From: Pterobdella sp. o SKG-2022
Taxonomy: Eukaryota > Annelida > Clitellata > Hirudinida > Piscicolidae
Reading direction: 5' to 3'
DNA length: 64,000 bases
Assembly: GCA_964035795.1 (NCBI GenBank)
Contig: OZ038325.1
Span: forward strand, 1,635,406-1,699,405
Under the pieces are notes generated by a model that saw nothing but the letters and a program-made list of their open reading frames with translations, had not been told where the DNA came from and made no database searches. The stretch's first letter is position 1. Every line of letters starts with the position of its first letter. Below, piece after piece: positions 1 to 33,556 of this stretch. The position numbers and the translations under genes were made by a program.

Positions 1-23523
<23,523 letters not shown>

Positions 23524-25844
23524 TTTTATTTTTTTGTTTATTTTTATTTTTTTTTGAATAATATTTTATTCAAATTTTTTGTTTTTTAAATAATATTCTT
23601 CGTTGTTCCATCTTGGCTGATTTAAAATTATGTCAATTTTCTTAAATACAATTCAAACTTTTAATTTTCTATTTCAATTCTCATTCCAGATTTTTTCTGC
23701 TGGTACATTGTAAAAACCATATTAATTTTTCTTCATGGTGTTCTTCCACGTTAACTGCAAAATTGATGTATTAAAATGTCTTCACACGGCAAAAAAAAAG
23801 AAAAATCCCTTTAAAAATTTAATGCATTTTTTGCTTTTAAATTTTTATAGCTACATTCATTTCAAATATTTTTACTTCCATCAATCATTTGCCTATATTT
23901 GATATCATTGTTATCATTATTTTTTTTATTAAAAATTTTGCTATCAATAATTGATAATTCTCCATTTTATTTTTTCTAATAATTTTTCTTCATCATAAAA
24001 GCACTTTTTATAGCTCCCTTTATGACGTTTGTTTCCATATATTTTTCCTACCAATAAGATTTCCAAGATGTACACATTTCAAATAATCTTATTTTTCTGC
24101 TACTTTTTTGTTCTTATACGTTATTTTTTATGAACTCCTTTTTATATCAAAATCTTACTAATTTACATGCTAAATATTTTGTTTATTTATTTATTATTTT
24201 TTATTTTAATTTTTTTTAAAAACTTGCTTTTAAACTAAAACATCTCTCATTAACAGTGATTACTGAAAGTCATTTTTAATAGTCTTTTTGGTTATTCTTT
24301 TTTTTCTTATTTTACCATTTTTCTTTCTATTGTTTTTGTTATGAATTTGTCATTCATTTTATTTATTTATTCATTTATTAATATTTCTATTATTTTTCTT
24401 TTTTATCGTTATGAGCTTATAGTTATTTTTTCTATCCTTTTATTATTTTTATTATTACCCCCTTTTTTTCATTATTCCATTTATTTTTATTTTTGTTATT
24501 TATTGTTTTATTGTTATTATTTTAAAGGACAGGATTAAAACACTCAGATTGGATTCAAAATGCAAATGGCAGCAAGTTTCCAAAGTTTTTATTTGTTTTT
24601 TCTTACTTTTTTTATTTATTTTTTAAAGTTATTAAATTTTACATATAAATAATTATATATATCTAACTCCATAAAATAACAATTATCATAATTATTAATA
24701 TTGCCATCAAAATCAATATTATTATAATTATTTGCATTTATGATATATATATATTGATTAAAATGTATCAGTTACATAGGAATTCAAATTTTTTGAAAAT
24801 TTTTTAACATGAAGAGACATAAAGATAGTGAGTAGCCGTACCAAAATGAGATTCTGCTCCACAGTTGTAAGACTTCTTAAAGGCACTGCTCCCAGTCCGA
24901 TTCAATATATTTTTGTATTTATTATTGCTTTTGAAACAATTATTTAAATAAATTTTCTTACTTCAACTATCCCGTTGAATTTTTCATTTGTTGTTAAGGG
25001 AGAGCGCCAAATCGATAATAATCAGTTTAAAACCAATAGCCAATATTAATTCCTATCTAATTCATTTATTTCAACTCAACCTTCAACTTCTTTCATGTAC
25101 TTTTTCATAGATATAGGAAGATAACTGTGTTTAACGATGATTTTGAATTGATGTTTTAGCATAAATAACCAATGAAATCGTAACGAGTTGAAACAACAGA
25201 TAGCTTTATATTATTTATATTCAATTAAATTATAAAGATATATATATATATATATATATATAAGCAGTCCTTGGTTATAACCACCTTTATTAAACAAAAA
25301 CTCAGCACTTTTCATTCTCAACATTTCGGTTCACAACTTCGCAAAAATTTTATTCTTATCATTGAAAACTAAAAAAATGCTAATTTTTTCAAATTTTATT
25401 TTAACTCAACAATAACAATTATGCCAAAATTTTATCCACAAGTTCAACTTATGTTGGAATTTTCTAAAAAACAATTACAACATTATTATAAAATTTCCAA
25501 CAATAATAAGAGTCAATAGATCTCTATTATAACTCTCAACAAAAACAACAATCTAAAAATTAACTTTTCTATAACTTTAACTACAATTTATAACTTTATA
25601 AGAATCTAACAAAAACCTCTTTCTATTCTGTTAACACTACAAAAGAAATTCTTAGCCAATCAAATTGTCAGAATTTTCAGCAAAATGTACAAGCAATATA
25701 ACTTCAAACACATCCGATATAACTACAAGCACTAACGTCCATTATGATTCCCAAACAATGCTTTCATTCCTGCAAAGCCATCAGCATACTAACTCTCCAC
25801 CGATCTCCTAACATCATTTCAGTGCCGTTAAACCGCAGTCTATA

Positions 25845-25879
<35 letters not shown>
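23524..25879. other. Gene-free AT-rich stretch upstream of the neuroligin-like start
   Basis: Mostly T-rich homopolymer-like DNA (23.5-24.6 kb), AT-rich DNA and a (TA)n run at about 25238-25262. I found no exon pair, RNA gene or convincing promoter here. The 5' UTR and promoter of the neuroligin-like gene must lie here, but no motif fixes them. Confidence 0.5.
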
Positions 25880-25883
<4 letters not shown>

Positions 25884-26870
25884 CTTACTATACATAAACG
25901 ATTTTCCTCTTAACACCTCTTACAACACCATAGTGTATGCCGATGACATATCTATCTCTTTCCCTTTCAATAGTAAAAATATCGGTTATGCTGCTATAAA
26001 CAATACAATAAACTATAATTTAACAATATCGTCAAATACTTCAAGCATAACGAACTAATTGTAAACACTGCAAAAACAAATTTCTTTATCTTTCACCATA
26101 ATAACATCAAAATAGACTATTCTAAAATAATGCTAAAACTGGATGATAATCAACTTGAACACAAAAATAATATCAAATTTTTAGGAATAAACTTTGACAA
26201 TAAATTAACTTTCGAAGAACATATAATAAAATTAAATAAAGATCTCTCAAAATGTATAGCAACTCTTTATAAGTTAAAAACTTTAATACCGAAAAATAAT
26301 CTAATGAATCAAAATTGAACTATTGCAATAACATGGGCATCTACCTACAACAACAGAACAACTGAACTTTAAAAACTCCAAAACAAAGCCATTAGAATCT
26401 GCCTAAATCTTAAACAAACTGACCATATCGACTATAATGAACAAAACATTCTGGACATCAAAAGTCTAACCATATATCAATTCATAATTTACATGTATAA
26501 GCACAAACACAACCTCCTCCACTCAACTCTAGCCAATATCTTCATTTTAAACTCTGATAATAATAATAGTCGTAATTTAAGATCAGTCAATAACTACAAA
26601 GAAGAGAAATATAACACAAGCTTAAAGAAAATGTCTTTATCTATTATGGGTCCAAAATATTGGAATAATCTTCCTAATAATCTAAAATCAATTGATAATA
26701 TAAATACTTTCAAAAGTAAACTAAAACAATATATTTTAAATAACAAGTTACTAAGAACCCCATACTATATTATATCATATTACATTATATTATATTAGAA
26801 GAAATGCCTCTCGCGGGTTCTACGCAACCCTTTGGTTTTTTTTCTTTGCTAATAAAATTACAAAAAAAAA
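25880..26870 (+). mobile_element. CR1/L2-type LINE, 5'-truncated in the RT domain
   Basis: After a (TA)n(T)n tract the sequence enters RT at LLYINDFPLNTSYNTIVYAD (YADD at 25938-25949). A frameshift near 26032 leads to HNELIVNTAKTNFF, then KFLGINFDNKLTFEEHI and ..LQNKAIRICLNL, with stops at 26316-26318 and about 26370. It ends with YWNNLPNNLKS and FKSKLKQYIL (stop 26798). A 3' UTR with CTCTCGCGGGTTCTACGCAA and an A-rich tail follow. It is intergenic. Confidence 0.8.
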
Positions 26871-27800
26871 AAATATATATTTATTTATTCACTTATTTAT
26901 TTATATTTATATATATATAATTTTTTTAATTTTTCGAGTTATTTTTTCCAATTTTTTTGGAGCGTAATTTTTTGTTTGTACAAGATTATTTTTGTGAGTT
27001 CTTTGTATGTAGATTTAAAAGAAAGATGGGCTGTAAACACTGTAGGATTACTAGCAGTATTACTCAACATTATTGAATTTCAATACTATTGTTTCGCAAA
27101 AAAATTGTTATACTGAGTATGAAGATTCAAATTTTGTCCAAGCCTTAAATCCAAAAACATTTTTACTTGAAAATGTTTTTATTTCAAAAGTAAATTTTTC
27201 AATTTTTTTATATCTAGTTTTTTATAGTAAAAATGAAAAATATTGCAAATTTTTGCTGTTTAAAAAATTGAGTTTTTGTTTAAAAATGCATTAGAAATGC
27301 TCAACTTTTTGTTCAAAACTGATTACTTGAGAATTTTTCAATCGTTTTTTTGAGGTTTTATTGAAATCATTTTTGAAACGAGTTTTCATAACAATAATAA
27401 CAACAACAATAACAGTAATAATAAAAAAAACAGTAATAATAAAAATAATAATAGTAATAAGAAAAATAATAATAAAAATAAGAACAAAATATATCTAATT
27501 CGCCATCAAAAAAAAACTTTTTATTATCTATTAGCATTTCCATGAAATTTTATAGCGCTATACAACTTTGGGATTATCGATGCAAAAGTTGATAAAAGCC
27601 TTATATACCCGGTTTGCACAGGCATTTATCATTTGTAACAATACGCATTTCAAATTCTATTCTCATTTTCTTAACAGGGATTATATTTTCTTTGAAATTA
27701 TTTGATAATTTTTTCATATATAACTATAAAGTTGTGAGAAGCGGAATGGTTTATTGAGACGAAAAACTGTTGTTCGTATTCAAATATTAATGTATAGTTA

Positions 27801-27810
27801 TTTATTTATT
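27801..27810 (-). terminator. Candidate polyadenylation signal of glomulin
   Basis: Two overlapping AATAAA hexamers on the minus strand lie about 160 bp past the glomulin stop codon. Assignment is by position only. Confidence 0.5.
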
Positions 27811-27968
27811 GATTAATATGAATAAATAAAATGGACTTTTAGAAAATGAATTTTAAACACAAGTGAAATTCGCCTAGAAATTACATTAATATAATATTAA
27901 TTTGATATTGTTATGATAATATTATGCTACAATTAAAAAAGCATACTGGCATGAAAACAGAGGTTAAT

Positions 27969-29831
27969 TCACAAGTCGTTGAGAGGTTTGGAAGAAGGAT
28001 CCTTCTGATAAGATATCAGTATTTCCACGCGGTTCAAGATGCTTTCAATGAGCTCCAGCTTCACCAGCATCATCTGGCCCATTCTCAGCTCCTCGTCAGG
28101 CTTCAAGACCCCGAACGCCTCTCCTGCCACACTCACTTGCGTCTTGGTACCCTCGTCCGTTGTGGGCGAATCTAGCTCAGCTTTCAATACAGCCATTTCA
28201 TCTAGTATTGAAGATCTATTCTTGCTTAGTTCTTGTTTAAGAGGGTCTAAAAATTTTTCTTCGATAGACGGCAGCAGAGCAGGTAAGTTGAGGTTGATGC
28301 TGTTGCCATCTTGGTTGGTCTTAGAGCTTCTGATGACCAGAAATCTCAAGAAGTTCAAGCTTGCCATGTACCTGTCTATGTTCTCGTGTATGTTCACTTT
28401 CTTCTTCATCTTGCATTCATTGATTTCTCTAGGCAGGTCAAGGGTAAAGATGTATTTAGAGAAAGTGCTTATGATTTCGTCGTTAAAGACGCCATCTTTG
28501 TTGTTCAAACTCTCGTCCATTTGAGACTTTATAGATGTTATCAAAAAACCTAACAATCCCGGATGATCGTTTTTGAAAAGAAGATAAGAGAAAAAATCAA
28601 CCCTAGCTCTAGGCGAAAAGGCCCAAATGAGAATTCGAAGGCAATCGAGTGCTTTCCTGCCGCTGTTTTGGCTGGAAGGGGTGATGACCTCAGCCAAGAT
28701 GATTTCAAGGACCGGTTTAAAGTGTTCAGTATCGAGAAATGTGCTACTCAACTGGTTAGAGCCGAGTCTTTTGAGCAAGGAAGAGATGAGGGAGATGCTC
28801 TTCTCTACGCTGAAGGATTTATTTGTGGAAGCGGAGAGAATGATTTCAAGATAATTTTGAAACAAGTATTGGTGACTATAGACTTTGGGGACGAAGAGGT
28901 CAATAAATTGATGATCATTGAAGACAAAATGAGAGAGAGTTATAAGGCCAGTCTCCATGTCCCAGCTGAAGGGAGGGTCTGGAATGTTATCATCGTCGTC
29001 GTCGTCGTCGTCGTCTGAGATGTTTTGAACGCTTTCGCCACCTCCTAACTCGCAATTCTGAAGTCGATTTGACTTTTTTGAACGTTGCAGCTGTAAGAAT
29101 CGCGTGTATTTGGCACGGCGTTGTTGGTTTGAATGAATGACTTTTCTTTGAAATTTTATGAGATCTTTCTGGAACTGTGAAAAGAGTTTAAGGCATTTTA
29201 ATTGGGTGCTCTCATTATAATCATCGTCGTTGACAAGAATGGATGGCAAATAGCTGAAAGGGTGTGACATCAATCGTAAAAGAATAATACTTAAATTTTC
29301 GATTTTATTTTTAAAATCCGAAGAATTTTTCTCCACTTTATCTGCATTTTTATTTACTACAGACGTTAGTGAATCAACAATCAAATCTAAAACGTGTCCC
29401 AATTGGTTTTCTACTTTTTTTATCGCTTTTTCATCAACATGAAGGTGTGAATTCGTTTCTAAAAATTTCTCGAGGAAACTACATAAAGAGTTGAAAAGTA
29501 AGTTAACAAAAGTGTGTTGATTTATAGCTTCTAAGTTCTTATTTAAAGTTGGTAGTAAACATTCAATTTTTTTAAGAGATAAGAATTCACATTCTCTGCT
29601 TAACTCTTCTGTTAGAGCAATCACAAGTTCTTTCGGGTTGCAAAAATCAATAAGAGAGCACAAACATTGCTTAGTTGTATCAAAAGTTTCTTTAGAAAAA
29701 GTTTCCTTTTCATCGTCAAAAATTCTGCAAGCCGATCGCAGAAACGTGAAAGGATCTTCTTTTATGCATTCTTTATTCGAAGAAAGATTTAAAAATTCTG
29801 ATAAAGATTCAAAATCCTGTTGAGTCTGCAT
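27969..29831 (-). CDS. GLMN: Glomulin (FKBP-associated protein; RBX1-binding cullin-RING ligase inhibitor), intronless
   Basis: A single uninterrupted 620-residue frame; vertebrate glomulin is about 594. Diagnostic segments are CNPKEL near residue 65, a HEAT-like helical body, and in the C-terminal part DRYMASLNFLRFLVIRSS, an IEEKFLDPLKQEL stretch and LELIESILNRVEILI near the end. Glomulin binds the RING protein RBX1 through its C-terminal helical region and blocks E2 recruitment to SCF-type ubiquitin ligases. An acidic run of nine Asp (GAC repeat, around 28990-29020) sits mid-protein before IPDPPFSWDM. The start Met at 29829-29831 follows an AT-rich leader. Possible polyadenylation signals (AATAAA on this strand) are at 27801-27810. 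Lack of introns contrasts with its multi-exon neighbours. Confidence 0.92.
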   Translation of the reverse strand: MQTQQDFESLSEFLNLSSNKECIKEDPFTFLRSACRIFDDEKETFSKETFDTTKQCLCSLIDFCNPKELVIALTEELSRECEFLSLKKIECLLPTLNKNLEAINQHTFVNLLFNSLCSFLEKFLETNSHLHVDEKAIKKVENQLGHVLDLIVDSLTSVVNKNADKVEKNSSDFKNKIENLSIILLRLMSHPFSYLPSILVNDDDYNESTQLKCLKLFSQFQKDLIKFQRKVIHSNQQRRAKYTRFLQLQRSKKSNRLQNCELGGGESVQNISDDDDDDDDDNIPDPPFSWDMETGLITLSHFVFNDHQFIDLFVPKVYSHQYLFQNYLEIILSASTNKSFSVEKSISLISSLLKRLGSNQLSSTFLDTEHFKPVLEIILAEVITPSSQNSGRKALDCLRILIWAFSPRARVDFFSYLLFKNDHPGLLGFLITSIKSQMDESLNNKDGVFNDEIISTFSKYIFTLDLPREINECKMKKKVNIHENIDRYMASLNFLRFLVIRSSKTNQDGNSINLNLPALLPSIEEKFLDPLKQELSKNRSSILDEMAVLKAELDSPTTDEGTKTQVSVAGEAFGVLKPDEELRMGQMMLVKLELIESILNRVEILISYQKDPSSKPLNDL

Positions 29832-30076
29832 TATTTATATATAATATAAAAAACTCTTGAAAAGATAGGGATATTTTGTTTTTCTTTTTTATGATGCAAA
29901 TTGTTTAAAAGTAACATGTTTAAAAAAACTTTTTTTAAAATTATTTTTATAATAAACTAATATTATTAAATACAAATCAAAAATGAACTAAAATATTTTG
30001 TTTAAATTATTTTCACTTTGATTTTGACACATCTTTGTAAATAGAATTTATAATCGCCACATATAAAGTTCTCGAA
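29832..30076. promoter_or_regulatory. Shared head-to-head intergenic region of GLMN and RAB5IF
   Basis: Only 245 bp separate the two start codons, which point in opposite directions. That fits a bidirectional promoter plus both 5' UTRs. The sequence is very AT-rich; TATA-like runs occur on the glomulin side (TATATAATATAAAA), but no GC box, NRF1 or ETS core was seen. Confidence 0.5.
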
Positions 30077-31585
30077 ATGTCTAAAAACCCGAAGAATAAA
30101 CCATATGATTCGAATAATTACTCAATCCAAGCAACAATAGACAAAGCTTTTAAATTTAATTCAGTTTGGTCAGACAAGGTACTACATGATAGACCAATTT
30201 AACTGATCATTTCAATAATCACCTTCACCATTTCAGGATGAGTTTTTAGACGTGGTGTATTGGCTACGACAGTTAGTTGGACTTGTGCTTGGAATCGCTT
30301 GGGGAATTCTGCCTCTTAGAGGCTTCACCGGGATTGCAGTGTAAGTATAACAGTTTTAATTGCTAGTTTGAATTTAAAGTGTGTTTCATGGTGCACTATT
30401 AACATGATTGGCTCAATATAGTACTCAACAGTTGTAAATTTTTTATCTTACAAAATTAAAAATAAATCTATAAACTTCATACACAACCTCCAGATTCCTT
30501 TTTCTCAACATTGCACTTATTTACTTCTACTGCAATTTTTTCCAAAAAGTTGATGAGGAGGAGTTTGGAGGGACTTCAGAAATTGTGAAAGAAGGATTAA
30601 TGACTTCGTTTGCCACTTTTGTTGTAAGTTATTTTATGATGCATATTCTGTATGTTTTTTTATAAAAAAATTTTTCAACAAAAAGAGAAACTTTGATCAT
30701 TATTTTGTAGTGACCCCTAGCTTTAAGCAGCAAAAAACTCATGTTTCTATTGCTACAAGGATTACTTATTATCTCAAACTTAGTATCCTTAATCATAGTT
30801 TATCAATCTGTTCTTCAAATCTTCAACTTTATTTATATATTTGTTATATTAAATTTTTTTAAAATAAGTTTCTTTTGTATTTTAACCTTATTGATAATTC
30901 AATTCAACATCTCTTATGAAAGTCATCACAGGTAAGCTTACGTTAATAACTTGTATTTTTGAAGCCTTTTGGGTTAAACAGTAGTGCTAAATTTAACATG
31001 AGGTCATCTCTTATTGGTTGATCTATTAATAGTTTCCACAAACACTAATCTATTAACTGGGCTAAATATATAGTATCTTCCACAAATATCAAGTGATCTT
31101 GAAACTCCATGGATTAAGCATCACTATAATAAATTTGGTAAATTATAATATAATATAGATTTTATGATACCATGCTAGCATGGAAACAGATGTAAAACAA
31201 TTATGATTAACTTTGTTATGTCGGTTTCATAATAGTTTTTTATTCAATTAATAGTAGAAAATATCAAAAATAGATGGTATATCATGGTTAAATTAATATC
31301 TGTATTTTATTATAGTCAGCATCTTTCCTTTTTCCAAGGGGGTCACTGACTTCTTTTCATATATTAATATATTGATTTTAACATGTTAACTAAACTAGCT
31401 TATTAAAAACCATTAAACTTATTATATTATATTAAACTTATTATATTATATTAATTATTAACTTTAACAAATTATTACATTAAATTTTTTTTCAACTTCT
31501 TTTGTCTCGTTATATTGCATTTATATTTATTATGACTGCACAGGTGACTTGGATCATTGTATATTCAGCCCTTCACCATCCCTAG
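30077..31585 (+). CDS. RAB5IF: RAB5-interacting factor (RAB5IF/RCAF1/OPTI-type small ER membrane protein), four exons
   Basis: Exons 30077-30178, 30237-30340, 30494-30623 and 31544-31585 join in frame (phases 0, 2, 0) to about 125 residues; the human protein is about 130. Key segments are SVWSDK at the end of exon 1, DEFLDVVYWLRQLVGLVLG then GILPLRGFTGIA in exon 2, the hydrophobic LFLNIALIYFYCNFF then KVDEEEFGGTSEIVKEGLMT in exon 3, and VTWIIVYSALHHP at the C-terminus. The family is a multipass ER protein linked to membrane-protein biogenesis (the PAT/OPTI translocon module) and originally found as a Rab5 interactor. Splice sites are canonical. The third intron carries a solo LINE tail. Confidence 0.92.
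31075..31165 (+). repeat. Solo LINE 3' tail in RAB5IF intron 3
   Basis: CACAAATATCAAGTGATCTT and the following ACTCCATGGATTAAGCATCA closely match the 3' end of the CR1-like element at 8500-8560. AGTGAT/ATCACT forms the outer stem. Here the tail is in the sense orientation of the host gene. Confidence 0.6.
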
Positions 31586-31658
31586 CGATAATTATAATCA
31601 CTTTCTAATCAGGCGATATAATTGTAATATTATTAAGTGTTGAATATTTTTATATTTC

Positions 31659-31664
31659 AATAAA
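31659..31664 (+). terminator. Candidate polyadenylation signal of RAB5IF
   Basis: AATAAA lies 74 bp past the stop codon, within AATAAATAAATA. It is before the convergent srGAP 3' end. Confidence 0.5.
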
Positions 31665-32105
31665 TAAATACACTCAAAACCTCAATCGTGATTTGTTCAA
31701 AATGGCGTCTTGACGTTCATATAGAGCATAACTTTTGAGCACGATAATTGCACACAAGTTGGTATACGAAAAAGGAATGAAACAAAACAAAGAGTAAATC
31801 GTTATTTTTTACATTTTCAATGAATATTTAAAAATAATTTATGAAACATGGAAACGTATTGAGATGCTTGAAAAGTCTTAACAGAGCCAAGAAGTCTTAT
31901 AAAAGATAAATAATCTATTCTATGGTTAAAATTCACCATATATAAAAACATTAATTAACTTAGCTGCATTAGATCGCAAAAAGATCGTGTTAATACTCGA
32001 TTCGAAGGCTTTAGAAGGCAAGATTGAGTGCTCACGATCTTACCCCTTTGTGGAAGTTCACATGAAATTAGCAAAGTGAAAATAATTTGCACGCATCGAA
32101 AGTCA

Positions 32106-33556
32106 TTATTTTTTTGTTGAAATTTTGAAGCTAGAAAACTGATTTCTTTCGTTGTTGAAGGCGTCTTGTGTGGTGGTTTGGATTTCGACTGGTGAGTTTG
32201 ATGTGTTGGTGGGTTTTTTGTAGCTGAATGTTGATCCTGGAGTAATGCTGATGGATGATTGTTGCCTGAAAGTGTTGCTCTGTTTTTGTGGTGTGCCACT
32301 TTGTTGTTGTGGTGTACACGATTGTTGTTGCTGTTGTTTTTGCAGTTGTTTTTGTTGCTGAACGTTCTGAAATATTTTGGATGGTTTGATAGTGGGGGAA
32401 TCATGAACTACAGATGAGGTAGGATTGAATGAAGAGCTCTGAGTGGAAATTCCCTCAGCTGAAGTTCTCTTCCGGATTACTGGTTTGGTTTTGAGAGCGG
32501 GAGGAGCAGAAAACTTTTCTGAGATTCGAGGAAGAGTGGAGTGGGTGTTAGTTGTTGGTGCTTCATTGCTGGAAGCAGTGGTTGTTTGGTGGCGAAAAAG
32601 ATCACTGTTTAAACTGAGAGATGCTTCCAAAGGCGTTTTATTTACTGATGAAAAAGTATCGGTGTTAGCTTGAGAAGGTGGTTGGTTGGTTGGTGGCTGG
32701 TTAGCTGACGATGGTTGTTGGTTGATTGGTGGGGTGGATCCATGTGGCAAAGATCTCCACTTAGCAGATGATGTTGATGATGATCTGGTGGGAGATTGGC
32801 TGCTAGGAAGGGCTTTTATATTGAAAGATGCCCTGCCGAGACTGGCTGTCTCATTGTTCTTCTTTTCCTTGGGATGAAACTTAGCCGTGGGTGATAACGG
32901 AGTACTCGATGACTCACAAACGTCCAATGAGGAAGCAGGTGGCGAAACTTGAATGTCGAGTTCTGAAGCGGATGAATCATCGGCTGTCTGACCTGGAAAG
33001 GGGGATGCTTGGCGGGAGGAAGAGGTACTGTTGTTATGTTGACGGAATGAATGGCGAGGTACTGGTGGCAAAACTGGAACGAGCAGAGACTGCTGGTAGG
33101 ATGGGTCACCCCCAAACACGTTGGAAGTTTCGTTCACCAGTTCGGCTGAAGACCTTGCTGGCTTTCCCTCTGAGAAAATTAGAATAAAAAACTACTTCAA
33201 TATGAGGTTAGGTTATATAAAGATATAACGATTTGTTAAGTAAGGTCAGCTTAATCGGGGTGTTGGTTGCGCAATTGATAAGTTGCATAAGGTGATACTA
33301 CACTGAGGTCCACAAAAAATGTCAAATTGACAACCACAGTGCTTTTGTTTAAAAATATCCTCATACACTAAAACCTTCCAAAAACAACATAACCACACCC
33401 TCCCCCAACACCACAAACTCCTGCCTACCTGGAGTATCTTGCGATTGAGTAAGTATATTCGAATGTGACGAGCTTTTCTGTATGTTGGAGTTGGATGTGT
33501 GCAGGTATTCTGAAGACTTTCCTCTTGTCGCCTTGTTGTACCGAAACAAAGTACCC
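32106..33556 (-). CDS. srGAP: srGAP C-terminal tail exons (20-21)
   Basis: Exon 20 (33429-33556) is a polar segment ([20 protein letters not shown]). Exon 21 (32106-33169) is a 354-codon Ser/Thr/Pro/Gln-rich tail with [10 protein letters not shown] and glutamine runs, ending KISTKK and a stop. It is likely disordered, with SH3-ligand-like PPVP and many phosphorylatable sites. The acceptor is TTTTCTCAG. No clear AATAAA was found between the stop and the convergent RAB5IF end. Confidence 0.8.

Noticed and set aside
24840..24960. Segment with CACTGCTCCCAGTCCGATTC, possibly a LINE or SINE tail
   Set aside because: It ends in an AT-rich tail like a retroposon, but I found no second copy in the window to support it.
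28039..29018. Plus-strand frames of 161 and 151 codons
   Set aside because: They are antisense shadows of the glomulin coding sequence.
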